Below, piece after piece: positions 1 through 9,483 of a stretch of 64,000 nt of DNA (the first letter of the stretch is position 1; every line of letters starts with the position of its first letter). A program made the translations under genes and the position numbers. Source of the DNA: Aureliella helgolandensis. Its GTDB lineage: Bacteria > Planctomycetota > Planctomycetia > Pirellulales > Pirellulaceae. The notes beneath the pieces were generated by a model. It saw only the letters and a list, made by a program, of their open reading frames with translations. It was not told the DNA's origin and did no database searches. The stretch lies in assembly GCF_007752135.1 (NCBI RefSeq), contig NZ_CP036298.1:6688501-6752500 (forward strand), read 5' to 3'.

Positions 1-1
1 G

Positions 2-3000
2 GAACTCAATCCGGACAACGTCGACCTAGCTGCCAGCTACCTAGCCGCCAGCCAGGAAATCCCGAAGTACTTTGAGGCATTCGGGCATACGGCCGACGAG
101 GCCGAGATTTCTGCGTTCGCGACCCGCACGCTTGAGAGACTTAGCCAGAATTTGGACGATGGTCGCTCTCAAGTCATCGTGTACGCCAGCACTCTTGAGA
201 CCAACCGAGCGGCGGCTGAGGCTTTATTGGAGCTCGGAGTGAATCCAGCCTTGGAACGCTTGACCCAGCATCACGCAGAGGTTCAGGCTCAAGCCGATTC
301 CGACACTGCTGCCAAACAAGACGTAACCGGCGAAGCAGCCTTGGCGGCCCTCAGTACCGGAGCCCCACTCACTCCAGCGGGAGAAGATAGCTACCAACCC
401 TACTGGGATTGGCAGATCGCCTTGGAAGGCGCCCGGGTCATGCTGGCGGCAGGCAACTTCGCACGTGCTGACGAGATCTATTCGCAGCTATTGGCGGTAG
501 ATTCCGATTCAGCAAACCCTCAGCAACGCGAAACGGCTTATTACAGCTCAGGCTTGTCGCTGCTAAATTCGGAAGGAATCGAAACCGCCCTCAAGCGATG
601 GCTTGAGGGAATCGAAAAACTCCCCGAGAGTCTTGAACTGTCCAGCGCCCTGGCGTCCGGCTACACATCCCAGCGCCAACTCGAACCAGCTCGGGAATGG
701 ATTCAAAAATTCGAACAACTCGTCGAATCCCAGCTCGATCGGCTTGACGGCACCTTTGGCTCGCGCTTAACGACGGCTTCTAAGCGAACTATCCGTGACC
801 GGCTGGAAGAAGCCCAATGGAACCACCTATTGCTGAGCGCGCAGCTGGCCCTTGAAAGCGGTGATCCTCAATCCGCTGCGCAGCTAGCACATAAGGCATT
901 CAACACCCCTCTCCTACTCGACGACGAAAAACGAGTGCGAGCCGGTGTCTTTTTGGCAAGCTGCTATGAACGGCAACAACTGTGGGATATGGCCGGGCAG
1001 GTGCTGGACCGCTGCGTGAGCATCTCTCCCAACGAGCCAGGCCTCCGCTTGGCCGCAGCCACCGCCTGGAAAAACATGGGAGCCACGGAGCGAGCAACCA
1101 ACCAATTGTCTGCGGTCGACAATGGTTCCTACGAATCGGCCCTGGAAATGGCGCGGCTGACCGTGTTTGCCGAGGGCGCCAAGCCTGAAGGGCAGGCGGA
1201 CTCCGCAGCGATTAAGAACGCAATCGAATTGGCTCGCCAACGCTTCAATCAATTGCCTAGCGAGGCCCAAGCCCAAGCAACTCCCTGGCAGCTAGAATTG
1301 CTCGAACTGAGCTACCTTCCCACCAACGCAGAAACTCCTGAAGAAGTAGAAACCGAGCGTCTAAATCGCTTGGAAGAAATAGCCCAAAAATACCCTACCG
1401 CCGCCGAGCTGCAGGTCTTGTTGGTTTCAAGCATGACGCGAGCCGGTCGCGAGGCAGCTGCGGGATCGGCGCTTGAGCGACTCAGCACCCAAGCCAAGGC
1501 AACCGGTTCAGCCGTCGACCAAGCGAACCTAGGGATGGCTCAAGCCAGTTTGTTGGCTGCCCAGGAAAACCTTGATGCGGCACTCGCGACCATCCGAGAG
1601 ACCATGGCAGCCAATCCCACACAACAACTGCGATTGGCCAAGGCTGGAGCCGACTTTGCACTCCGCGCCAATCGTCCCCAAGATGCCTATGCTCTACTCC
1701 AGTCGGTCACCGCATCAGAATTGGATACAAGCGCTCTGATGAGCTTGGCATCCATCGGCAATTCCCTACGCTCCGTGGCTGAGGTCGACCAAGCCAAACT
1801 CGAAACGGATATCGCGCGTTGGACTCAAGTCTTGAAGGATCAGGAGGGGCCGGAAGGAACTCACTGGAGATACTTGGCGGCTCAACAACTGCTGGGTAAA
1901 GCTCAGAGCCGACCCAATGAGCGCGAACGTTCTCTGGCCGATGCACGCCGGTTGTTCAACGAGATCGATGCGCGCCGTCCTCGATGGGGAAAGGCGGCCG
2001 CCTTGGGTGGACAGATCGCAGCTCAACAGGGTGCTACCGACGAAGCCATTCGTTTGCTGCAACGCGCTATCCGTGATGGCGATCGCCAAGTAAGTACAAC
2101 CATGGTGTTGGTCCGTGAGTTAATCTCCCGCAACCGCCTGGATGAAGCAGAGCAGGAGATGAGCCGCATTAGTAGCAGTACGGTACAGTCTGCTGCTCCG
2201 ATGTCTGCCATGGCGATCACCCTAGCAGAAAGACGAGGCGACTTCAGCCAAGCTACCGAAGTGGCTAAACAACTTTCCGAACAACGCCCCGGCGAGCTTT
2301 CGAGTTGGTTGTTGGTTGCGCAAACGCAACTAGCCGCCAGCCGTGAACCGGGAATATCGGCGGAGCAAAAACAGACCGCCATGGACCAAGGCTGGGCTGC
2401 TCTGGAACGGGCGAACCAGGTTTCTCAAGGCAAAGACCTGCGAGTCTGGGATGCCCGATTCAAGTACCAGTTGGCTGCTGGGGGGCCCAAAAAAGCAGAG
2501 GAGGAACTTGCATTGCTCGAGCAATCAACGCTTCCCGATGCCGCCAAGCTGCTGGCTGCTAGCCGCGGTTATCTACAACTCAACCAACTGGACAAGGCTC
2601 GCGATCGGGTTGAGAAAGCCATTGCCATGCGGCCCAATTCCTCAGAGTCCCAAATGGTACTATCGGAGGTCTTCTCGCGTATCGGTGATCGAACAGGCAG
2701 CCTCGCCGCCCTGCGCAAGGCACAGAGCCTGGATCCAGCCAATTCGCAACTGCGGGAACAGCTGGCCCTGCAACTGGCCTTCGGAGAAACGGCCGGCGAC
2801 GCGCCCTCCTTAGCCGAGATCGACAAACTCCTTTCGACGAGCGATCAAAGCAGTTCGATTCGTTCCCATCTATTGCGGGCAATGATCGACCTTTCCCAAG
2901 GAGATGAAGCACGTAAGCAAAAATCGATCCAAACCCTGACCGATTTGTCGACGACCAACAATCCCGAAGCATTGGATGCCAGGCGTCTGCTGGCCAACCA

Positions 3001-4156
3001 TTATGGCAAACAATGGCAAACCGAAACCACCGAGCATAAGACTCAAGCTGCTGCCAAGAGTCTTGCCCAAGTCCAATCGCTCTACTCCCAGTTGTTGAAC
3101 AGTGCTGAGCCTAGCGCACTTGATGCAGCCCGATACACCGATTGGCTATTGAAAGCCAGCGAGCAAGAACGCACTGCCGGACGAGATCCGGCTGCCGAAC
3201 AATTGCTCAGTGAAGCAACCCAAACGCTCGCCAAACTAGAGTCTTTGACCAGTAGTTCGCTCGCCTCGCTGCAATTGCGAACCAGGCTTACGCTCGCCAG
3301 CAATGCTCCCGAGCAACTGCAAACGGTGGTTGGCGAATGGGTGGCTGCAGCAGGCAGCCCAGGCTCTCCCGAAGAGCTCCGCGCCATGGAGCTGGCCGGC
3401 CGCACCTTAGCTGAAATGGACTTGAAGAAGCAGGCGCTGGTTTGGTTTGAGAAAATCTACGCGACCGATCCAGACAAGTATCAAATACTAGTCATCGGTC
3501 TCGTCCAAGCGGATCAGATCGACCGTGCCGTAAAGCTAAGTATCGAAGGTTACCAGCGAAGTCCCTCTGCCCAAACAGCGACATTAATTCCCGAAGTGGC
3601 TATGCTGATCGGGAAGGCGACACTGCCGGCCGAAACCGAGCAGCTCCTACAACGAGCGGCCGTAGATTATGCCGATTCGGCCGGCTTTGCAGAGGCCATG
3701 GGCACGCTGCGTTTAACCCAAGAGCGTTTCGAAGAGGCGGTGGCTTGGTTCCAACAAGGCGAAGAATTGGCACCCGGACGAGTGCGGACACTTAACAACC
3801 TCGCCATGGCCATGTCCGAAATCCCCATGAGCCAAGCCCAAGCGTTAGCGCATATCGAACGCGCGATCGAATTGCAGGGACGGATGCCTGAACTCCTCGA
3901 CACTTTAGGAACCGTGCTCTATCGGCTCAAACGTTATGACGAAGCTCGCAAAGCACTAACCGAAGCGACGCGTCACTCCGCAGACTCACATTTCCAAATG
4001 CACTTGGCTCAAGTTGCTCTGGCACAAAAGGATCTCGAAGCGGCCAAAGCGGCTTGGAAAAAAATGGACCTGCAAACCATTGACGAACAATCCCTTTCCT
4101 CTAGCGATCTCAAGCTGTTAGCAGAGCTCAAAAATCGATTTTCGGAGACGCTCTAA
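2..4156 (+). CDS. Large TPR-repeat protein (5' end outside window)
   Basis: The reading frame is open from base 2, so the true start lies upstream of the window; the TTG at 152 is only the first start-like codon in view. About 1,384 residues are visible, nearly all alpha-helical tetratricopeptide-like repeats rich in Ala, Leu, Glu and Gln. The C-terminal third (roughly from base 3,600) has the clearest TPRs, with Leu/Ala-rich helix pairs in a 34-residue rhythm. No catalytic motif is seen. The stop is 5 bp before epsI, so the two are probably co-transcribed. Large TPR proteins commonly sit beside exosortase and EpsI genes and are thought to scaffold export or assembly. The role here is inferred from that context only. 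Confidence 0.8.
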   Translation, partial: ELNPDNVDLAASYLAASQEIPKYFEAFGHTADEAEISAFATRTLERLSQNLDDGRSQVIVYASTLETNRAAAEALLELGVNPALERLTQHHAEVQAQADSDTAAKQDVTGEAALAALSTGAPLTPAGEDSYQPYWDWQIALEGARVMLAAGNFARADEIYSQLLAVDSDSANPQQRETAYYSSGLSLLNSEGIETALKRWLEGIEKLPESLELSSALASGYTSQRQLEPAREWIQKFEQLVESQLDRLDGTFGSRLTTASKRTIRDRLEEAQWNHLLLSAQLALESGDPQSAAQLAHKAFNTPLLLDDEKRVRAGVFLASCYERQQLWDMAGQVLDRCVSISPNEPGLRLAAATAWKNMGATERATNQLSAVDNGSYESALEMARLTVFAEGAKPEGQADSAAIKNAIELARQRFNQLPSEAQAQATPWQLELLELSYLPTNAETPEEVETERLNRLEEIAQKYPTAAELQVLLVSSMTRAGREAAAGSALERLSTQAKATGSAVDQANLGMAQASLLAAQENLDAALATIRETMAANPTQQLRLAKAGADFALRANRPQDAYALLQSVTASELDTSALMSLASIGNSLRSVAEVDQAKLETDIARWTQVLKDQEGPEGTHWRYLAAQQLLGKAQSRPNERERSLADARRLFNEIDARRPRWGKAAALGGQIAAQQGATDEAIRLLQRAIRDGDRQVSTTMVLVRELISRNRLDEAEQEMSRISSSTVQSAAPMSAMAITLAERRGDFSQATEVAKQLSEQRPGELSSWLLVAQTQLAASREPGISAEQKQTAMDQGWAALERANQVSQGKDLRVWDARFKYQLAAGGPKKAEEELALLEQSTLPDAAKLLAASRGYLQLNQLDKARDRVEKAIAMRPNSSESQMVLSEVFSRIGDRTGSLAALRKAQSLDPANSQLREQLALQLAFGETAGDAPSLAEIDKLLSTSDQSSSIRSHLLRAMIDLSQGDEARKQKSIQTLTDLSTTNNPEALDARRLLANHYGKQWQTETTEHKTQAAAKSLAQVQSLYSQLLNSAEPSALDAARYTDWLLKASEQERTAGRDPAAEQLLSEATQTLAKLESLTSSSLASLQLRTRLTLASNAPEQLQTVVGEWVAAAGSPGSPEELRAMELAGRTLAEMDLKKQALVWFEKIYATDPDKYQILVIGLVQADQIDRAVKLSIEGYQRSPSAQTATLIPEVAMLIGKATLPAETEQLLQRAAVDYADSAGFAEAMGTLRLTQERFEEAVAWFQQGEELAPGRVRTLNNLAMAMSEIPMSQAQALAHIERAIELQGRMPELLDTLGTVLYRLKRYDEARKALTEATRHSADSHFQMHLAQVALAQKDLEAAKAAWKKMDLQTIDEQSLSSSDLKLLAELKNRFSETL

Positions 4157-4161
4157 TCACG

Positions 4162-4815
4162 ATGTTTCAAAAAATTCCATTCCAATTTTTGCTGGCCACC
4201 GTACTATGCATCGGTCTCACCATTGCCTCCAGCTTTGCCTATGGTTGGCTGGATGGTCGTTGGGCCAATCAACCCGATTTGCAGGCCGCGGCCAGCCAGC
4301 TGGACCGCATCCCCGCACAACTCGGGACTTGGATGCTGGTGGAAGATCGAGAATTGGAGCCTAACGCCCAACAATTGTTGCGTTGCTACGGTTATGCCAA
4401 CCGCATTTACCGCAATTCCGAAACGGGTGACCAAGTCACGGTAGCGGTTCTGATGGGTCCCCGCGGTCCCATCGCCGTGCACACACCCGAGATTTGCTAC
4501 TCGGGGCAGGGCGTGGAAGCGGAGGGAGAGCGACAGAGTGTCAGCATTACAACCAACAAGCAGAACCACGCCCTGTGGGGATTGACCATGCTTTCGAAAG
4601 TGGACCTCCAACCCTCCCTAGAGGTTTTATATGGGTGGTCTGACGGTGGCCCCTGGCAGGCGGCCGAACAACCTCGGTACTGGATGACCGATCGCCTGTA
4701 CAAATTGCAGATTGCGGGTCCCCCTGCTACGGAGGCAGGCGGCTCCCCCACGACAGATTTTTTAGAATTATTCCTGGAACAGGTGGCCCCGCTGCTATCC
4801 GGGCTGTCGAAATAG
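4162..4815 (+). CDS. epsI: EpsI-family exosortase-associated protein
   Basis: 217 residues with an N-terminal membrane segment (about residues 8-27) followed by a periplasmic domain. The family hallmark HTPEICY is at residues 107-113, followed by GQG, matching the His/Cys motif of EpsI (DUF3485) proteins. EpsI is encoded with, or fused to, exosortases, the membrane cysteine proteases that process PEP-CTERM proteins; its exact role is unsettled. The ATG follows the TPR gene by 5 bp, suggesting an operon. The exosortase itself is not in the window and may lie upstream. Oddity: the last four codons and the stop (GLSK-stop) lie inside a dispersed repeat whose same 30 bases recur near 52,190, so the C-terminus seems to be supplied by repeat DNA. 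Confidence 0.85.
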   Translation: MFQKIPFQFLLATVLCIGLTIASSFAYGWLDGRWANQPDLQAAASQLDRIPAQLGTWMLVEDRELEPNAQQLLRCYGYANRIYRNSETGDQVTVAVLMGPRGPIAVHTPEICYSGQGVEAEGERQSVSITTNKQNHALWGLTMLSKVDLQPSLEVLYGWSDGGPWQAAEQPRYWMTDRLYKLQIAGPPATEAGGSPTTDFLELFLEQVAPLLSGLSK

Positions 4816-4947
4816 TAACCCGCTGCGTGACGGGCTGTTGAAATATTAACCCGCCGCGTGAGCAAGGGAACATAACCTCCGCTACAGGGCAATTTAAGGA
4901 TGCTACCTCCGCATTAAAATTCAAATTGCTATTAAATCAACAGCCCG
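4800..4947. repeat. Dispersed repeat family A, copy 1
   Basis: Contains the core CCGCCGCGTGAGCAAGG and ends in TCAACAGCCCG. Its reverse complement recurs almost base for base at 35,441-35,582. Inside it the phrase TAACCCGCTGCGTGA / TTAACCCGCCGCGTGA occurs twice, separated by CGGGCTGTTGAAATA, so the element is internally repetitive. It overlaps the 3' end of epsI. The rest of the gap to 5,295 has no recognisable gene and presumably carries the promoter of the next gene. Confidence 0.85.
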
Positions 4948-5295
4948 TATCGCAACCAGCCCATCGTTCCCAACCTGCACCAACCTAACAATCGCTAGAC
5001 CAAGCCACTAAGCACGTAAGGATTGCTCGATAAAAGTTGCCCCCCTCCTAGGTCCCCAGCATACTGTGTGCTGAATTACCCGTCGGAAGGGGCGTTTAGT
5101 GAGAAACGTCCAACGAACACGTAGCTGCGGTCGCCAGACTGCGGGGAGTCCACGTTCTGGCGAACGTAGCTACGACAGTTATTTTCCGATCGATACTTAA
5201 CAAACACCTTACGTACAGATCCAACACGCTTCCCATTGCCCTCAATTCTCAGTAATTGAAGAAGCGATTGCCATCAAGTTTAGATACAAGAGCAT

Positions 5296-7173
5296 ATGAG
5301 GCCCCTGATGTCGTTTAATTTTACGGATGCACCCTGCATGCCTGAATCGGATTCCAACGATTCCGGTATCTTTCGAAAAGATAGGCCGCAGGCAAACCCG
5401 CATCTCCAAACACGTCGCGGCACGATTGGGGAACATTCCATGCAAACGCGCTACATTGCGATTAAATCGGTGTTCGATCAAATCGTCGGCATCGTTCTGC
5501 TTGTGCCTGCGGCACCGATCATCGCGGTCTTCTGGTGCTTGGTGAGAATCACCTCGGCCGGCCCAGGCTTCTACCTTCAGACCCGCGTTGGCCAACATGG
5601 CCAGTTGTTCAAGATTGTGAAATTGAGAACGATGCGGTGCGACGCAGAACGACCCGGCAAGGTGCAATGGTGTGTCAAAGGCGACCCACGCATTACGCCG
5701 ATTGGCAGCATCCTGCGAAAGTTGCACATCGACGAGCTTCCGCAATTGTGGAACGTCGCCTGCGGCGAGATGTCGTTGGTGGGTCCGCGCCCCGAACGCC
5801 CGGAAATCACCAAGTCGTTGGAGCGTTTGATTCCAGGATACCAATTGCGACATGCGGTTAAACCGGGTGTCACCGGACTTTCGCAAGTCAACCTCGAGCC
5901 CGACACCAACATCAACATCACCCGCTGCAAGCAGATTCTCGATCTGCGTTACATCGCCTGTGCCAATCCGTGGCTCGACGCCAGAATGCTGTTTGCAACC
6001 ATGCTCCGCATGATTGGCATTCGCGGTGAAAGAGCCATGCGTCTCACACGCCTCAAACAAACGATATCCGAAGGTGAATTGGCCGCTATCGGGTACCAGT
6101 TCGATACGCCTGAGGATCAGCTGTGGAATCCCTCACATGACCAGTCCCAAACGGCTTCCACTCCCGGCACGGACGTGCAACCCGCTGTAGCCACAACCTC
6201 GCTCGCATTTCGTCCACCCGCCATAGAGCGTCGACCAAGTTTTTCGGTGGCTCCCCCCAAGCACCTGAGTGGAAGCGTCTTCACGAGTTCCTCCATTCCC
6301 AATGCCTTTACGGTCGATGTCGAAGATTACTACCAAGTGTCGGCCTTCGAGAATCGCGTGAGCCGCAAGCAATGGGACAAATACGAGTCACGAGTCGAGG
6401 GCAACACGGATCGATTGTTAAAGTTACTGGATCAACACAGTGTGCAAGGCACTTTTTTCATTCTCGGTTGGGTAGCCGAGCGGTATCCGGAATTGGTGCA
6501 ACGAATTCATCACGCGGGTCATGAGGTGGCTTCGCACGGATATTGGCATCAGTTGGTTTACGATCAGAGTCCCGAGGATTTTGCGACCGATCTGAGCGAT
6601 AGTGTGGACGCCATTTACAATGCTTGTGGTGTCGAAGTCTCGGCCTATCGTGCGCCCAGTTTTTCGATCACCAGTCGTTCCCTGTGGGCGCTGGACATTT
6701 TGGTCCAGAAGGGCTTTACGGTCGACTCAAGTATTTTCCCGATCAAGGGACACGATCGTTACGGTATGCCGGGTGCCAAACGCGAGATCCATCGGTTGGA
6801 AACGGAAACGGGCAGCATCATTGAATTCCCACCGTCGGCTTGGCATCTGCCAGGTTTGAACATTCCGATTGGCGGTGGCTATTTCCGGATCTTCCCTTAT
6901 TCGGTTTCACGCCGAGCGATGAAGCAGGTCCGCAAGACGGAGCATCCAGCCATGTTCTACATTCACCCTTGGGAAATCGATCCCAAGCAGCCCACCATCG
7001 CCGGTGCCGGCCTGAAAACACGCATGCGGCACTATACCGGCTTGCACAACACTCACGCACGGCTTGACCGCATGCTCAGAGAATCGAGCTTCACCACGAT
7101 GGCGAGGGTTATTCAACGATCTGCCCCTCAATTAGTCTTGCCTTCCCGGGCACCGGTCGAGACCACCGTGTGA
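5296..7173 (+). CDS. Fused sugar transferase / polysaccharide deacetylase
   Basis: A 625-residue two-domain protein. Residues about 49-245 are a bacterial sugar transferase (WcaJ/PssY type) with one hydrophobic segment (about 58-82), FKIVKLRTMR at 105-114, the DELPQLWNV region at 146-154 and LVGPRPERPE at 161-170. Such enzymes load the first sugar phosphate onto undecaprenyl phosphate. After a Ser/Pro-rich linker (about 275-335) comes a NodB-type deacetylase of the exosortase-associated kind: DVEDYY at 341-346 (catalytic and metal Asp), SHGYWH at 413-418 (metal His), YRAPSF at 451-456 and IHPWEID at 556-562. In most genomes these activities are on separate genes. The start is uncertain: ATG 5296 gives a 48-residue leader, and ATG 5440 (Met49) begins exactly at the transferase domain. 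Confidence 0.88.
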   Translation: MRPLMSFNFTDAPCMPESDSNDSGIFRKDRPQANPHLQTRRGTIGEHSMQTRYIAIKSVFDQIVGIVLLVPAAPIIAVFWCLVRITSAGPGFYLQTRVGQHGQLFKIVKLRTMRCDAERPGKVQWCVKGDPRITPIGSILRKLHIDELPQLWNVACGEMSLVGPRPERPEITKSLERLIPGYQLRHAVKPGVTGLSQVNLEPDTNINITRCKQILDLRYIACANPWLDARMLFATMLRMIGIRGERAMRLTRLKQTISEGELAAIGYQFDTPEDQLWNPSHDQSQTASTPGTDVQPAVATTSLAFRPPAIERRPSFSVAPPKHLSGSVFTSSSIPNAFTVDVEDYYQVSAFENRVSRKQWDKYESRVEGNTDRLLKLLDQHSVQGTFFILGWVAERYPELVQRIHHAGHEVASHGYWHQLVYDQSPEDFATDLSDSVDAIYNACGVEVSAYRAPSFSITSRSLWALDILVQKGFTVDSSIFPIKGHDRYGMPGAKREIHRLETETGSIIEFPPSAWHLPGLNIPIGGGYFRIFPYSVSRRAMKQVRKTEHPAMFYIHPWEIDPKQPTIAGAGLKTRMRHYTGLHNTHARLDRMLRESSFTTMARVIQRSAPQLVLPSRAPVETTV

Positions 7174-7938
7174 TCTCTAGGTCGAGCCAATAGTTGCGCT
7201 GCTGGCCTTAGGGTTAGCCCATGCGTTTGGGCAACCTCGAGGGGTTGCCAACGATCTTCTTCTTCAGTTGCAGTCACTTAGCTGGCCAGCGGTTTCCACA
7301 AAATGAAGGCGGACAGAAGCGTCGTTGCGGCTGCCCTTGTAGCAGGCCTCCCTGCACTCAGTGGAGGTTTCCAGTGTTCAATGCATACTTACAACGCCTT
7401 GAGCTCAGAACAATCAACATGCGGAAGTTGAGCATTCGGAATAGGTTGCGCAACCAACCTGCGTTCACGTCGATCTGCCCGGCTGAGTGGATCTCATATT
7501 CAGTTCCGGCCTAATCGGGTTTTAATAGAGAGGGCAACGTAGAACAGAGTGGATCGGGAACAAGGGGGTACAATGGGAGCCGCGCATGGAGCAACAGTGT
7601 AGTCAGTTGTATCCAAATGACTAAGAGAATCCTTACAAGCGGACTGGAGGCTGCACCGTTCCTGTTTTTCGTTCCACCATTGCCTCAGAACTGTTCTATA
7701 TCCCTGAGCGTCACCTAAGCTCGATCAAACCAGCATCGAAACTACCCCAACAGGGGGCACTCGCGAGAGTGCCACCCACCGGAACGAAGTCCGCGCTGCG
7801 AGATGCGCTGGTCAAGCGAAATGCATGTCATAATTTACATGCCGCAGTGTTTGAGTATTCAGAATAAGCAGTGTTCCTTTTCGAATTACGATTCGTCAGG
7901 CTAAGAAGTGTGATCTTGAAATCATTGGTTAACATTTA
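7174..7938. other. 765-bp intergenic region with one hairpin
   Basis: No gene is supported; a 97-codon frame at 7221-7514 has no family features and atypical composition. A hairpin with stem GGCACTC/GAGTGCC and a GCGA loop lies at 7756-7773, without a T tract. AT content rises toward 7,850-7,938, which probably holds the promoter of the flippase-asnB pair. Confidence 0.5.
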
Positions 7939-9483
7939 GTGAGCCCTCTTACCCAAGTATTGCGCAACATTTTTTTCGGGTGGGCCGGATATGCTGCGCA
8001 GATCGTAATCACCCTACTGCTAACACCGCTGGTGCTTGAGAAACTTGGTGAAACTCAGTACGGACTTTGGACACTGCTAATTAGTATTACGGGCTACTAC
8101 GGCTTAATAGACATTGGATTTCGTCCGGGCTTAATACAGTATTTATCTCGATCCATTGGAGAGAGAGACGACACAGCACTAATGCGTGTTGCGAGTTCAG
8201 GTTTTTTTTCCTTGCTGGGTATTGGCATTGTTATTCTCGTCGTAACGTGTGCTGTAGCTTACTGGCTACCGAGTTTTGTTAATCTCACAGACACATCTGC
8301 AAGAGACGTTGCGATATGTGCTTTATTCCTAGGTATAGGAGTGGCCGTACAATTCCCATTTCTCGTGTTTAGCTCCACATTGAGTGCAGCGGAACGATTC
8401 GACGTAGCAAACATCATTGGAATCGTGTCTCGAATTGCGTACGCTGCGTTAGCTTATTCCGCACTCTCCTTCGGGGGCGGTATTCTCTCGCTTGCAATTG
8501 CGATGACAGTCACGAACGTCGCAGACTATGTCGCTCGAGCCGTCTTCGCAAAGCGATACGTCCCCGCATTGGCTATCCGAAGAAAATATATTGATAGGCA
8601 AACGATCAAGAACTTTCTCGGGTTTGGGACTTGGACGAGCTTAGGCAATGCAAGTGAACGGATCGCTAGTTACAGCGACATGGTTATAATTGGTGGAATG
8701 CTATCTGCGGCAGCTATTGCACCATACGCACTGGCCACATCGATGATTTCTCATTTCAACCGTGTCGTGTGGCCAGTTGCAACCGTTTTGTTTCCTGCCG
8801 CAACAAAATTGGATGCGCGTGGTAATATCTCGCAATTGCAAACAATCTATCTAACTGCAACACGACTAATCCTGGGGCTCGCGCTTGCTTTGGCAGTTGT
8901 GGCCTCCTATTACGCTCACCCATTTTTTCACATTTGGCTTAAGAATTCCGCAACTGCTGAGACAATTCGCGTAGCCTCACATCTTATAACATTTTTAACG
9001 ATTCCCGCAGTTGCAGTTTGCTGGCAGATGGTCGGCCGGCAAATAATGTTGGCTCGCCGACACCACCAGTTATTAGCGATGCTTTTGCTGCCTGAGAGTG
9101 TCTTGAATCTAATTCTGAGCCTTAGCCTAGTTCAATATCTGGGAGTATGGGGTGTGGCCCTAGGTACCGTCATCTCTACGTCAATATTTCACCTAATTGT
9201 TCATCCCTACTTTGTAGCAAGAGCAATTTCCCTGCCTGCGTCGCGTATTGTTAGGGAAACCGCTGTTCGACCGATACTGTTGGCAACAGCTACATGCATA
9301 GCGTTCTGGAGTCAAGCAATTCTGATTCCACCTCCCGTGACGTGGTTAGAGCTATTCGCTCAAGCAACCTGCTCCGTAATGTTTGTGACAGTACTTTTCG
9401 TACTGATTGTTCTCTATGGTTCAGAACGCAAAATTTTCTATCCACGTTTGTTCAGACTATTACAACTTAGGCCAAATTTGTAA
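7939..9483 (+). CDS. Wzx-like polysaccharide flippase
   Basis: 514 residues from a GTG start, hydrophobic throughout, with about 12-14 predicted membrane helices. The N-terminal pattern (VLRNIFFGWAGYAAQ, then LTPLVLEKLGETQYGLW) is typical of polysaccharide biosynthesis/export proteins of the MOP superfamily (RfbX/Wzx), which flip undecaprenyl-linked repeat units across the inner membrane. The stop overlaps the start of asnB (TAATG), so translation is probably coupled. The gene is visibly more AT-rich than the 14-25 kb stretch, suggesting separate ancestry. Confidence 0.88.
   Translation: MSPLTQVLRNIFFGWAGYAAQIVITLLLTPLVLEKLGETQYGLWTLLISITGYYGLIDIGFRPGLIQYLSRSIGERDDTALMRVASSGFFSLLGIGIVILVVTCAVAYWLPSFVNLTDTSARDVAICALFLGIGVAVQFPFLVFSSTLSAAERFDVANIIGIVSRIAYAALAYSALSFGGGILSLAIAMTVTNVADYVARAVFAKRYVPALAIRRKYIDRQTIKNFLGFGTWTSLGNASERIASYSDMVIIGGMLSAAAIAPYALATSMISHFNRVVWPVATVLFPAATKLDARGNISQLQTIYLTATRLILGLALALAVVASYYAHPFFHIWLKNSATAETIRVASHLITFLTIPAVAVCWQMVGRQIMLARRHHQLLAMLLLPESVLNLILSLSLVQYLGVWGVALGTVISTSIFHLIVHPYFVARAISLPASRIVRETAVRPILLATATCIAFWSQAILIPPPVTWLELFAQATCSVMFVTVLFVLIVLYGSERKIFYPRLFRLLQLRPNL

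Noticed and set aside
5242-6060. 272-codon minus-strand frame
   Set aside because: Lies opposite the conserved sugar transferase domain and has no recognisable motif: an antisense shadow.
7221-7514. 97-codon frame in the 7-kb gap
   Set aside because: No domain, no ribosome site and Cys/Arg-rich composition unlike neighbouring genes.
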